Positions 50,701 through 59,686 of a DNA stretch of 64,000 bases are shown piece by piece. The notes under the pieces were generated by a model. It ran no database searches and was not told where the DNA came from. It worked only from the letters and a program-made list of their open reading frames with translations. The DNA lies in NCBI RefSeq assembly GCF_039543525.1, contig NZ_BAABJX010000052.1, positions 124,001 to 188,000 of the forward strand, read 5' to 3'. Position 1 is the stretch's first letter. Each line of letters begins with the position of its first letter. This DNA is from Algivirga pacifica. Lineage in GTDB: Bacteria > Bacteroidota > Bacteroidia > Cytophagales > Flammeovirgaceae. The translations under genes and the position numbers were made by a program.

Positions 50701-50730
50701 TTGTTCACTTTCTCATTTCACTTGTCTTTG
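50701..50730 (+). promoter_or_regulatory. Likely promoter of the lipoprotein gene
   Basis: TTG at 50701-50703 and TGTCTTTG at 50723-50730 (one mismatch from TAnnTTTG) with a 19-base spacer, immediately after the prfA terminator. Confidence 0.45.
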
Positions 50731-50796
50731 TTCTATAGGGTAATTTTTATATTTGATTGAAAACAACCTGAATTCATTGAACAAAAACATTAAAAA

Positions 50797-51768
50797 ATGA
50801 GAAAATTACTTTACCTCTTTACGAGTATTTCTTTGCTATGGATGACCTCTTGTGAGGAGATGACCCCTTGGGACGAAGCAGCAGCTGTCAATTGTTTGTT
50901 GACGGACGTAGATAATGAAATTTATTTCTATGCATATGACATCAGTAATCCGACTGTATTTGAGGAAGGTACAGTAAATATTCCTGAGTTATATACATAC
51001 AACGATATGGAGCAACTGACCAAAGTTAGAATCTACGATGGGGAAGGAAGCTCTGCCGTGATCAACTTTGAATACGAAGGCGATCGAATAGTGGAGGCAA
51101 ATAGTGGAACGCCAGGTGTTGCTTTTTGGTCTATTGTATTTGTCTATGAAGGCGATCGTATTGTAGAGGCTGTTGAGACTTATACAGAGAATGTTCCAAG
51201 CAGTAACCTTAAGGTGATCAAAGCGAACTCTATCCGTCGTGTGATGAATATGCAGAGAGAGAAGCGTGCAAAGTTGAATGTATCCAATGGACGTATTGCA
51301 GAGGAATATGTTGAAATAGGAAAATATGTTTTTGATTATAATGAGAATGGAGATATCTCAACGATAGCAACTTTCTTCGGAGAGGCGGATCGTTTTGTTT
51401 CTGCAGGTACGTATGATTTGACTTATGATGAGATTGGCAACTTGATAGAGTTATCAAGTACGGGTGAAGGGTACTACTGGTCTGATCGCTATACCTATGA
51501 TGACATGATTAATCCTTTCGTAAAGACTTATCCTTCTCCAGTGATCTCTTTATTGGTGATGGAGGAGACGATCAGTGCGCATAATACATTGACCTATGAT
51601 GAGTATATTTCTGTAGATGATCAGGAGTTTAGTAGTGTGACAGAGTATGCTTATGAGTATAATGAGGATCGACTACCAACGTTGCAAACGACAACTTATA
51701 CAGAAGAGGAAGAAGGGGTGCAGGTTGAAGTAACCTCAAATCGTATTTTTTATTACGATTGCGAATAA
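50797..51768 (+). CDS. Lipoprotein with YD/RHS-like degenerate repeats
   Basis: A 323-residue lipoprotein (MRKLLYLFTSISLLWMTSC, Cys19). The mature part is full of short strand-turn units such as INFEYEGDRIVEANSG, IVFVYEGDRIVEAVE, YVFDYNENGDIST, YDLTYDEIGNLIELS and YAYEYNEDRLPTLQT. These are like the degenerate RHS/YD-type repeats of Bacteroidota lipoproteins. They predict a repetitive beta structure on the cell surface or in the periplasm. No enzymatic motif is visible. It is a single-gene unit between a terminator-plus-promoter and a 23-bp inverted repeat. Function is unknown. Confidence 0.8.
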   Translation: MRKLLYLFTSISLLWMTSCEEMTPWDEAAAVNCLLTDVDNEIYFYAYDISNPTVFEEGTVNIPELYTYNDMEQLTKVRIYDGEGSSAVINFEYEGDRIVEANSGTPGVAFWSIVFVYEGDRIVEAVETYTENVPSSNLKVIKANSIRRVMNMQREKRAKLNVSNGRIAEEYVEIGKYVFDYNENGDISTIATFFGEADRFVSAGTYDLTYDEIGNLIELSSTGEGYYWSDRYTYDDMINPFVKTYPSPVISLLVMEETISAHNTLTYDEYISVDDQEFSSVTEYAYEYNEDRLPTLQTTTYTEEEEGVQVEVTSNRIFYYDCE

Positions 51769-51778
51769 ATAGTGCTTA

Positions 51779-51846
51779 TTAATTTTCAATTTTCAATGAT
51801 TCAATTACCATTAACTGAAAATTAATCATTGAAAATTGAAAATTAA
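51779..51846. repeat. Perfect 23-bp inverted repeat of AATTTTC heptads
   Basis: Arms at 51779-51801 and 51824-51846 are perfectly complementary and built of AATTTTC-like heptads. A further partial unit follows to 51860. It separates convergent genes and may end both. Confidence 0.85.
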
Positions 51847-51870
51847 TCATTGAAAATTAAGTGCATCAAT

Positions 51871-52128
51871 TTAGCTGTTTATTAGCGATTCAATCGTCTC
51901 CTTCGCTTTTGCCAGATTCCTCTCTGCCTGCTCATTGCCTGCCACATCAATATCATTCAGTGCAGCAGAAACTTTTTGAACAATATCTCCTATCATCTCG
52001 GTAGTAATCGCCTCATTCATCTTCAGAAAAGTAAAGGCCTGTTGAATCAGCATGGCGATTTGATTTTCGTCCGTAGCGGTCATGATCTGATTTTTGAACT
52101 GTTCTGCGATTGTTTTTTCGTCAAACAT
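51871..52128 (-). CDS. Small helical protein of unknown function
   Basis: An 85-residue soluble protein predicted to be all-helical (IAEQFKNQIMTATDENQIAM, AFTFLKMNEAITTEMIGDIV, AERNLAKAKETIESLINS). I do not recognise a family. It has no signal peptide or Cys. The frame has normal coding composition, an ATG start and a 225-bp upstream spacer with room for a promoter, so it is probably real. It converges on the YD-like lipoprotein gene, with a 23-bp inverted repeat between them. Confidence 0.65.
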   Translation of the reverse strand: MFDEKTIAEQFKNQIMTATDENQIAMLIQQAFTFLKMNEAITTEMIGDIVQKVSAALNDIDVAGNEQAERNLAKAKETIESLINS

Positions 52129-52353
52129 ACTTGTCTTCTTTTATTGTTTGGTGGATATATGTGGTATAAGAATGGATGATTAGTGAATCAACACTTGTTT
52201 TATCCGATTCCGATCTACAAATTTATTAAATATTACCATATTGTACCTTTCCAATTTTGGCACATTTCCTGTAAGTTTTTTGACCATATGAAATATCTTA
52301 CACTAGAAGTGGCCATGGTACGTTATAGCAGAAGCAGCAATTAATAAGATAAA

Positions 52354-53289
52354 ATGAGAAAGATACTAATCACCGGAGGCGCCGGTTTTATACCAAGCTC
52401 GTTAGCATCCAGATTATTGGAAAACCCAGAGAACTATGTTGTGTTGATGGATAATCTACTGACTGGAGATTTGAGGAACGTCCCTCAGCACCCCAATTGT
52501 AAGTTTATCAAGGGAGATGTTAATAATCATCAGGATGTAGCAGCTATCATGACCTCTTATGGGTTTGACTACGTGTTTCACTATGCAGCAGTGGTAGGGG
52601 TAAAGCGTACCTTGGAGAATCCGGTAATGGTGTTGAATGATATAGTGGGAATAGAGAATGTACTGTCACTTTCTAAGAATACGGGAGTGAAAAGGGTATT
52701 CTATTCTTCTTCTTCTGAGGTGTATGGAGAGCCGGTTCATTTGCCACAGCATGAACACACGACACCACTCAACTCACGCTTACCTTATGCTGTAGTCAAA
52801 AACGTAGGAGAAGCCTATTGCCGATCGTACAAGCAAGAGTATGATCTGGACTACACCATTTTCCGTTTCTTTAATACCTATGGGCCAAAGCAAAGTACGG
52901 ACTTTGTGATGTCAAAGTTTATTGATGCAGCGTTGAGAGGAGAACCACTAACAGTGTATGGAGAGGGTGATCAAACCCGTACGTTCTGTTATATAGATGA
53001 TAATATTGATATGACGATTCGTCTGTTAGAAGAAAACCTGGGAATGGATGAGGTAATTAATGTAGGAAACGATGTGTCTACAACGATTCTTGAACTAGCT
53101 ACTAAAATCAAGGAAGTAACGAATAGTTCCTCAGAGATTGTACACCTTCCTCCATTGAAAGAAGGGGATATGAAACGCAGACAGCCAGATATTGATAAGA
53201 TGAGGGAGATTTTGCACAGAGACTTATTGCCATTGGAAGAGGGTTTACAAAAAGTAGTAGAGGCTAGGAAGGCTTTACTATCTCTCTAA
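52354..53289 (+). CDS. NAD-dependent sugar epimerase/dehydratase (extended SDR)
   Basis: A 311-residue extended SDR. The Rossmann motif is ITGGAGFIPSSLASRLL, where Pro replaces the last Gly of the usual GxxGxxG, a variant I recall from this subgroup. The active-site pieces are SSSSEVYGE near residue 124 and Tyr-x3-Lys in LPYAVVKNVGE near 147-151. RFFNTYGPKQS, YGEGDQTRTFCYIDD and the C-terminal region match nucleotide-sugar enzymes related to UDP-glucuronate decarboxylase or UDP-glucose epimerase. The exact sugar cannot be told. It is a single gene, not in a polysaccharide cluster. Confidence 0.87.
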   Translation: MRKILITGGAGFIPSSLASRLLENPENYVVLMDNLLTGDLRNVPQHPNCKFIKGDVNNHQDVAAIMTSYGFDYVFHYAAVVGVKRTLENPVMVLNDIVGIENVLSLSKNTGVKRVFYSSSSEVYGEPVHLPQHEHTTPLNSRLPYAVVKNVGEAYCRSYKQEYDLDYTIFRFFNTYGPKQSTDFVMSKFIDAALRGEPLTVYGEGDQTRTFCYIDDNIDMTIRLLEENLGMDEVINVGNDVSTTILELATKIKEVTNSSSEIVHLPPLKEGDMKRRQPDIDKMREILHRDLLPLEEGLQKVVEARKALLSL

Positions 53290-53306
53290 GTTGGAATAGC
53301 TTTTTT

Positions 53307-53351
53307 GTTCATTATGTTTAATTGAGCGAAGCTCAATTAAACATAATGAAC
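53307..53351. repeat. Perfect 21-bp-arm palindrome with GCGAAGC core
   Basis: Arms 53307-53327 and 53331-53351 are perfectly complementary around GAA. The sequence is GTTCATTATGTTTAATTGA, then GCGAAGC, then the complement. It shares the GTTCAT...TTTAATTGAGC linker with the array at 40916-41054. It ends three bases before the helicase stop codon. Confidence 0.95.
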
Positions 53352-53354
53352 AGA

Positions 53355-56261
53355 CTAGCTCAGTAGTGCTTCAATATCTTCCTTATTCAAACGCTTCATA
53401 AAGCTTTCCTCCGTAGAAATCAGGGAGTCTGCCAGCTCTCTTTTACTTTGCTGCAAGGCAAGAATTTTTTCCTCTACAGTATCTTTCGCAATAAACTTAT
53501 AGATAAAGACCTTGTTTTCTTGTCCGATACGGTGGGCACGATCCACCGCTTGTGCCTCAATGGCAGGGTTCCACCATGGGTCAAGGATAAAGACATAGTC
53601 AGCGGCTGTAAGGTTCAGGCCTAGACCACCGGCTTTTAGGCTGATTAAGAATACCTGACGTTGAGGGTCTTCCTGAAAGGCATTGACTTCTGCTTGTCGG
53701 TCTTTAGTTCCTCCATCCAGGTACGAGTATTGAATACCTTCCTCATCCAAGTAACGTTTGATAATCTGTAGGTGCTTAACGAATTGACTGAAAATAAGCA
53801 CTTTATGATCTCCTTGTAAGGTGTTTTCCAGCGTTCTTCGTACGGCTTCCATCTTACCGGAATCTCCCTCGTACTTCTCGTTCATCATCTTTGGATGGTT
53901 CGCTAACTGTCTTAGTTCAGTAAGTCCCTTGAGAAGCATCATTTGGGTACCACTGACCCCTTGCTCTTCAATTTGATCCAGAATTTCGTTACGATAAGAA
54001 GACTTGGTTTCCTCATAAAGTTTACTTTGCTGCTCTGTCATGGTACAGTATTGTACCTTCTCCACTTTACCGGGGAGCTCTGTGGCTACTTGTGACTTAT
54101 GTCGTCTAAGAATAAAAGGCTTAATGATACTATGAAGCTTTTTATACTTCTCTTCATCTTTTTTTCGTTCAATAGGCTGTAAAAACTCCTTTTTGAAGAA
54201 CGTTTGGTTGCCCAGCAATCCAGGGTTTACAAAACTCATTTGTGACCATAGATCCATGGTCGTATTTTCAATAGGAGTACCGGTTAGGATTAATCGTCTC
54301 CTTGATTTTAGTTGCTTGACTGCCTTGGCAATATTGGAGTTAGGATTCTTGATCGTTTGTGATTCATCCAGAACGATATAGTTGAAGAAGTACTCTTTCA
54401 AAATATCAACATCCAATCGAACGATACCATAGGAAGTAATTACCAGATCATATTGACTGAATAGTTCCGGGTTTTTATTTCGATTAGTTCCCGTGTAATT
54501 AAGGACCTTTAAGGAAGGTGTAAACTTCTTGGCCTCCATTTCCCAGTTATACAACAAGGAGGTAGGCATGACTAGCAAAGAGGTTTGAGGAGTATCCAAC
54601 TCTTGCTCCTGCTGTAGTAGTGCTAGGGTCTGTACCGTTTTTCCTAAGCCCATATCATCGGCCAAACAACCCCCAAAGTTATATTCTTTCAGGAAGTTCA
54701 TCCAGTTATATCCTGCTTTTTGGTAAGGGCGCAAGGTACCCTGAAACCCTGTAGGCTCTTCAAAGTCTTCAATGGTTTCGAAGTCTCTCAGTTGCTCTAA
54801 TTTACGGTCAAAAGAGACCTTTGCCAGATCACTTTCTTTGAGTTCATGGACTACAGACAAGTGATGCTTTTTAAGGTGCTGCTCTGTTCCTCCTTCCATA
54901 AAATGAAAGAGGTCTGCATATTTTGAGAACCAAACCGTTGGAATAACGGCTACTTCTCCACTTGGAAGTAGAAACTCGTGTTTTCCCTGTATAATTAGCT
55001 TACGGATATCCATAAATGGAATCTCGAATGCACCAAATAGTACTTTTGCCTTAATATCAAACCAGTCTTTATTCTCACTGATCTCTATATTGATGGAGGA
55101 TTTCCCTACAAAGTAGCGCTTCTCCTCATCGCTTTCTTGCTTGACCAGAATGTTTTCCTGATCCAAAAAGTCTTTATGTTCCGATAGCCAATTGAAGGCA
55201 TTGGCTTTGCTCATGCACATGGTAGGGGTATGGTTTAAATCAAGCCCTTGATCTTCCAGTAAGGATAATACTTTTTTCTCCAGCGCTTGATGTCTCTTGG
55301 TTTTTGAGAACAGGTATTCGTCTCCATTTTTTTCTAAAGAGACATACCATTCTTTTTCTCCATTACCATTGGAAACCATGGTGTCATCATAGAGAAAGTG
55401 AAGCTCAAAGATTACCTCAGAGTTGTCCTCTCCCATATTGTTGACTTGTTCTATAGTATGAAAGGACAATAGGGGGGTGATTTTTTCTGTTCTTTTGGCT
55501 TCCATGACCATACCGTAGCCGCGCATCTTCACGTCAGTCGTTTCGGCCAAAGGAATAACGAACTTCTGGAAGTAGCTCTCTTCCATTTTTTTAGGAATAG
55601 CGATAAACTTCTTTTTGAGGAAAGGCTTGATCTTATTGCCTTCTATTCCTCCTTTGAAGTGTATGATTTTATCATCCAAGACAACCCAGGCAGGAGTATT
55701 GCACAGCAAGTAGGCATCATGGTGGTGTAGTTTTTCAATGCGTTCTCCTTCAAAAAAGATATGGGGGAAATAATGAGTGTTTTCTTCATTACGATGAAAA
55801 ACAAATCGGACCTCCGCAGCTGTAGGTTGTAGACGAAGTGTTTTGGCAGTGGGCTCTCCATCATTGCCCATTTCAAAAACTAATTTGCCAGGTAAAAGGT
55901 CAAGAATCTTTGCTCGTCGCTCTTCCAGGTAGGCTTGTATGCTTTCTTGTAATAGTTTATTGCCTTCTCCTTTTTCATAGATTTCATGGAAGAATTTATT
56001 GACGGACATTTTCTTAACCGCAAATTTCTTCATGATTGCTCCCTGCTGTATTTCATCCATCAAGCGTATAAGCTTGTAGTCTCGCTCATCTAGCGCATTC
56101 TCAAACTCACGAGCATTTTGTATCGAAATATTTTGATGTTGTAAGGTCAATTTATTTTTGCCGTCCAATTGCACAACAAAAGATTCGAACAGGTATCCTA
56201 GATACTGATGCTCGTAAAGGGAATAAACGATTTGAAAGGGTTTGCGGGTCGAAACTTTCAT
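53355..56261 (-). CDS. SNF2-family DEAD/DEAH-like helicase
   Basis: A 968-residue SWI2/SNF2 ATPase. The first 500 residues form a lineage-type N-terminal region without a firm domain. The helicase core begins at TLRPYQKAGYNWMNFL. Walker A is DDMGLGKTVQTLALL near residue 536, the Walker B box is VLDESQTIKN near 630 and motif III is LILTGTPIENTTMDLWS near 655. The second RecA lobe carries VLIFSQFVKHLQ, ISLKAGGLGLNLTAADYV and the motif VI AQAVDRAHRIGQ. Bacterial SNF2 proteins (HepA/RapA-like) remodel protein-DNA or polymerase complexes; the exact role is open. No restriction or defence genes are adjacent, so a housekeeping role is likelier. It is monocistronic. Confidence 0.92.
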   Translation of the reverse strand: MKVSTRKPFQIVYSLYEHQYLGYLFESFVVQLDGKNKLTLQHQNISIQNAREFENALDERDYKLIRLMDEIQQGAIMKKFAVKKMSVNKFFHEIYEKGEGNKLLQESIQAYLEERRAKILDLLPGKLVFEMGNDGEPTAKTLRLQPTAAEVRFVFHRNEENTHYFPHIFFEGERIEKLHHHDAYLLCNTPAWVVLDDKIIHFKGGIEGNKIKPFLKKKFIAIPKKMEESYFQKFVIPLAETTDVKMRGYGMVMEAKRTEKITPLLSFHTIEQVNNMGEDNSEVIFELHFLYDDTMVSNGNGEKEWYVSLEKNGDEYLFSKTKRHQALEKKVLSLLEDQGLDLNHTPTMCMSKANAFNWLSEHKDFLDQENILVKQESDEEKRYFVGKSSINIEISENKDWFDIKAKVLFGAFEIPFMDIRKLIIQGKHEFLLPSGEVAVIPTVWFSKYADLFHFMEGGTEQHLKKHHLSVVHELKESDLAKVSFDRKLEQLRDFETIEDFEEPTGFQGTLRPYQKAGYNWMNFLKEYNFGGCLADDMGLGKTVQTLALLQQEQELDTPQTSLLVMPTSLLYNWEMEAKKFTPSLKVLNYTGTNRNKNPELFSQYDLVITSYGIVRLDVDILKEYFFNYIVLDESQTIKNPNSNIAKAVKQLKSRRRLILTGTPIENTTMDLWSQMSFVNPGLLGNQTFFKKEFLQPIERKKDEEKYKKLHSIIKPFILRRHKSQVATELPGKVEKVQYCTMTEQQSKLYEETKSSYRNEILDQIEEQGVSGTQMMLLKGLTELRQLANHPKMMNEKYEGDSGKMEAVRRTLENTLQGDHKVLIFSQFVKHLQIIKRYLDEEGIQYSYLDGGTKDRQAEVNAFQEDPQRQVFLISLKAGGLGLNLTAADYVFILDPWWNPAIEAQAVDRAHRIGQENKVFIYKFIAKDTVEEKILALQQSKRELADSLISTEESFMKRLNKEDIEALLS

Positions 56262-56393
56262 AACTCAGCTGAGACAATAAATAATACACTCCATGAATTC
56301 ATGTAAATCTTCAAATTTAACTATTATTTTTAATATTTAGAAATATTCTCCAAGAGTGCTTCTAAACATATTTAAAGCGTCTTGAGGTAATCT

Positions 56394-56401
56394 TATATTT
56401 G
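56394..56401 (+). promoter_or_regulatory. -7 element TATATTTG upstream of recG
   Basis: An exact TAnnTTTG match 31 bases before the recG start; TTTAAAG lies at the -33 distance. Confidence 0.45.
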
Positions 56402-56432
56402 TGCCTCAAGATTACTTATGATTTGAAAACCA

Positions 56433-58538
56433 ATGACAAATATCAATAATATATTTTCCACCAAGATTGAATTTCTCAAAGGCGTAGGCCCTAAAAAGGC
56501 AGAGTTGCTAAACAAAGAATTGGGTATTTTTACGTTTGGAGAATTGATTGCCCATTTTCCTTTTCGACATGAAGACCGCACACAGTTTTATCGGGTGGGA
56601 GACTTGCATGAAGAGATGCTTTATGTACAAGTGAAAGGAAAGTTACTAAGAAAAGAGGTGGTAGGCAGTGGAAGGAGTAAGCGTTTGGTCGCTTACTTAA
56701 AAGACGAAACCGGAATGTTGGAGCTGGTTTGGTTTAAAGGTATCAATTGGTTGGATAAGCAAATCAAGGATGGGGTAAGCTATGTGGTCTTTGGAAAGCC
56801 ACAGCGCTTTGGACATAAATGGAGTATTACCCATCCGGAGATGGAAGTGATCACGGCAGAAACCAAGGTGGAAGGAGGTTTGATGCCTGTGTATCATACA
56901 TCGGATAAGATGAAGACCAAAGGATTGGACAGTAAAGGAGTAAGTAAGCTTACACGTGCCTTATTGGAAAATACCTATGATCAGATTCAGGAGACCTTAC
57001 CGGAGTATATCTTGAAGCGATTTCATTTCTTGTCTAAGAAACTGGCGGTAGCTTATGCTCACTTTCCTAAAGACCCTACCCTATTAGCCGATGCCAATGC
57101 CCGTTTGAAGTTTGAGGAGTTATTTTTCATGCAAATGAAACTGATCGCTTCTCGGATGGGTAAAAAGACAGAGAAGTTTCGGGGACAAGTATTTAAGAAT
57201 ATTCCCACTTTAAATCTTTTTTATAAGGAGCATCTGCCATTTGATCTGACCAACGCCCAAAAAAGGGTGATCCGGGAAGTATTTAAGGATATGACTTCAG
57301 GTTATCAGATGAATCGTTTGTTACAAGGGGATGTAGGGAGTGGAAAAACCATTGTCGCTTTTATTTGTATGTTGATCGCATTGGATAATGAGGCGCAGTC
57401 TTGCATTATGGCTCCTACGGAAATTTTAGCACAACAGCATTATGAGGGACTAAAAGAACATGCAGAAAAAATAGGGGTGACCATTGACCTTTTGACAGGT
57501 TCCACCAAAGCGAAGAAGAGAAGAGAAATAGACGAGACCCTTCGGGATGGTTCCTTGAAAATTATCGTAGGAACCCATGCCTTGATTGAGGCGAAGGTGG
57601 ATTTCAAGAACCTTGGATTATGCGTGATCGATGAGCAACATCGTTTTGGAGTAGCACAAAGGGCAGCCTTATGGAAAAAGACTAGTGTGGCGGCACCACA
57701 TATTCTGGTAATGACTGCAACCCCTATTCCAAGAACATTGGCGATGACGGTTTATGGAGACCTGGATGTTTCTGTGATTGATGAATTACCGGCAGGACGT
57801 AAGCCTATTGTTACTTCTCACCGTACAGATGCAAATCGTTTGAGGGTATTTGGGTTCATCAAGGAAGAAATTGCGAAAGGAAGACAGGCATATATTGTCT
57901 ATCCCTTGATTGAGGAGTCTGAGAAGTTGGACTATAATAACCTGATGGATGGATATGAGAGTATCTGTCGGGCTTTTCCGGGAGTGCCTATCAGTATTGT
58001 ACATGGTCGTATGAAGCCTGAGGATAAGGATTATGAGATGCAGCGTTTCGTAAAAGGAGAAACCAAGATTATGGTGGCCACTACCGTGATCGAAGTGGGG
58101 GTAAATGTGCCCAATGCTTCCGTAATGGTAATTGAGAACTCTGAGAAATTTGGACTGGCCCAGTTGCATCAGTTGAGAGGTAGAGTGGGAAGAGGAGCAG
58201 AACAATCCTATTGTATTCTGATGACTGGCAAAAAGCTTAGTAAGGATGGAAAGTTTCGTATTGAAACCATGTGCCGTACCAACAATGGATTTGAGATTGC
58301 TGATGCCGATTTGAAACTAAGAGGTCCTGGAGATATTGAAGGTACACAGCAAAGTGGTATTCTGAATCTTAAGTTTGCAGATTTGGGGAGGGATGCGCAG
58401 GTGTTGCAAGAAGCCAGAGCATTGGCGGAGCAGATCCTGGAAGAAGATCCCGATTTGGAGAAAGAGGAGCATGCAGTGATTCGTAGGCAGCAAGCCCGTT
58501 TTGCCAAGAAAGAAACCAACTGGAGTAGAATCAGCTAG
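56433..58538 (+). CDS. recG: ATP-dependent DNA helicase RecG
   Basis: RecG remodels stalled forks and branch-migrates Holliday junctions. The 701 residues match the family. The N-terminal wedge/OB region includes VGPKKAELLNKELGI and YLKDETGMLELVWF. Walker A is QGDVGSGKTIVAF near residue 300, the DEAH-like box is VIDEQHRFGVAQR near 398 and MTATPIPRTLAMTVYGDLDV follows. The second lobe has TTVIEVGVNVPNASVMVIE and QLRGRVGRGAEQSYC. The C-terminal TRG-type motif lies in IADADLKLRGPGDIEGTQQSG. It converges on tpiA, with hairpins between. Confidence 0.97.
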   Translation: MTNINNIFSTKIEFLKGVGPKKAELLNKELGIFTFGELIAHFPFRHEDRTQFYRVGDLHEEMLYVQVKGKLLRKEVVGSGRSKRLVAYLKDETGMLELVWFKGINWLDKQIKDGVSYVVFGKPQRFGHKWSITHPEMEVITAETKVEGGLMPVYHTSDKMKTKGLDSKGVSKLTRALLENTYDQIQETLPEYILKRFHFLSKKLAVAYAHFPKDPTLLADANARLKFEELFFMQMKLIASRMGKKTEKFRGQVFKNIPTLNLFYKEHLPFDLTNAQKRVIREVFKDMTSGYQMNRLLQGDVGSGKTIVAFICMLIALDNEAQSCIMAPTEILAQQHYEGLKEHAEKIGVTIDLLTGSTKAKKRREIDETLRDGSLKIIVGTHALIEAKVDFKNLGLCVIDEQHRFGVAQRAALWKKTSVAAPHILVMTATPIPRTLAMTVYGDLDVSVIDELPAGRKPIVTSHRTDANRLRVFGFIKEEIAKGRQAYIVYPLIEESEKLDYNNLMDGYESICRAFPGVPISIVHGRMKPEDKDYEMQRFVKGETKIMVATTVIEVGVNVPNASVMVIENSEKFGLAQLHQLRGRVGRGAEQSYCILMTGKKLSKDGKFRIETMCRTNNGFEIADADLKLRGPGDIEGTQQSGILNLKFADLGRDAQVLQEARALAEQILEEDPDLEKEEHAVIRRQQARFAKKETNWSRIS

Positions 58539-58541
58539 TAG

Positions 58542-58562
58542 TGCCGCGCTACTGGCGCGGCA
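58542..58562. repeat. GC-rich hairpin after recG
   Basis: TGCCGCGC pairs with GCGCGGCA around a five-base loop, unusually GC-rich for this AT-rich spacer. No T-run follows. Confidence 0.7.
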
Positions 58563-58602
58563 TTATAAGGGTCTGTAACACCTGTGTACGTGAGGACGTA
58601 CC

Positions 58603-58641
58603 AAAAAAAAGGCCTGCAACAGTATCGTTGCAGACCTTTTT
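58603..58641. terminator. Bidirectional terminator between recG and tpiA
   Basis: AAAGG-CTGCAAC pairs with GTTGCAG-CCTTTTT with one mismatch. A- and T-tracts on both sides serve both convergent genes. Confidence 0.88.
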
Positions 58642-58668
58642 ATATCCCTAGTAAAGTATTTCTCTCAA

Positions 58669-59430
58669 TTAGTATGACTTCGTGATATCGATAAAGTCTC
58701 TAGAAGCTAGAGAAGCTCCTCCGATCAATCCACCGTCAACATCTGCGCCACCGAAAATCTCGTTCGCATTAGATGGCTTACAGCTACCGCCATAAAGGAT
58801 AGAAATCTCGTTAGCTACATCTGAACCATATTTAGATACCAACATGGCACGAATATCCGCATGCATTTCTTGCGCTTGTGCTGAAGAAGCAGTTTTACCT
58901 GTACCAATAGCCCATACTGGCTCGTATGCAATCACTACTTTCTTGATTTCCTCTTCTGAAAGGTGGAATAAAGACTCCTCCAATTGCTGTCCTACTACTT
59001 CTTTTTGCTTTCCTGCTTCTCTCTCTTCCAATACCTCTCCTACACAGAAAATAGGCAACATCTCATGCTTCAATACGATGTCTACTTTTTTCGCTAGCTC
59101 TGCGTTAGTCTCTTTGAAGTATTCTCTACGCTCGCTATGTCCAAGGATTACATAGTCTACACCGTAAGATTTAAGCATAGCCGCAGAAGTTTCTCCTGTA
59201 TAAGCACCGCTTTCTTCTGTATGACAGTTTTGTGCTGCAACAAATACATTAGATGCTCCACCTACTAAGGCTTTTACACTTCCAATATGTACAAATGGTA
59301 CTCCCATAATTACAGTGACGTCTGCAGGAGTTTCATCTTTTGCCATGTTTACCACTTCTGAAGCCAATTTCAATGCATCGTCTTTCAGGGTATTCATTTT
59401 CCAGTTACCGGCTACGACTTTCTTTCTCAT
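58669..59430 (-). CDS. tpiA: Triosephosphate isomerase
   Basis: TpiA interconverts dihydroxyacetone phosphate and glyceraldehyde 3-phosphate in glycolysis. The 253-residue TIM barrel has all active-site parts: Asn9 and Lys11 in AGNWKMN, the catalytic His in VILGHSERRE near residue 96, the catalytic Glu in IAYEPVWAIGTGKTAS near 168, and the phosphate-binding YGGSCKPSNA and GGLIGGASL loops. Length is standard. Codon use is unusually rich in preferred codons, as expected of a highly expressed gene. It converges on recG and shares its terminator. Confidence 0.98.
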   Translation of the reverse strand: MRKKVVAGNWKMNTLKDDALKLASEVVNMAKDETPADVTVIMGVPFVHIGSVKALVGGASNVFVAAQNCHTEESGAYTGETSAAMLKSYGVDYVILGHSERREYFKETNAELAKKVDIVLKHEMLPIFCVGEVLEEREAGKQKEVVGQQLEESLFHLSEEEIKKVVIAYEPVWAIGTGKTASSAQAQEMHADIRAMLVSKYGSDVANEISILYGGSCKPSNANEIFGGADVDGGLIGGASLASRDFIDITKSY

Positions 59431-59596
59431 TGTTAGTGTGAACGGTTTAAATCGTTAAAATTATATTTATCGACTAAATATAGGGAAGTAAACGGGAAAA
59501 AGTTTAGTAAGATAATAAAAGTCATCTTTTCTATGTCCACAAACTCCCCCTTACGATCATAGTCATCAGAAGTGTACCTGCAGCACTTCCCTTTTC

Positions 59597-59631
59597 CCTT
59601 ATACCTATTACTTTATACCTTTTACTTCCTC
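59597..59631. repeat. Degenerate pyrimidine-rich heptads
   Basis: TTATACC-TATTACT-TTATACC-TTTTACT-TCCTCCC, five heptads ending just upstream of the prmA -7 element. Confidence 0.6.
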
Positions 59632-59640
59632 CCTTTTCTC

Positions 59641-59648
59641 TATCTTTG
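59641..59648 (+). promoter_or_regulatory. -7 element TATCTTTG for prmA
   Basis: An exact TAnnTTTG match 38 bases before the prmA start. The -33 region falls inside the pyrimidine-rich heptads. Confidence 0.5.
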
Positions 59649-59686
59649 AGAAAATTATTTATCCGTTTATTTAAGCAGTAATTGAT

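Noticed and set aside
57786..58205. 139-codon minus-strand frame inside recG
   Set aside because: Antisense to conserved helicase motifs; His/Ser-rich composition typical of a shadow frame.
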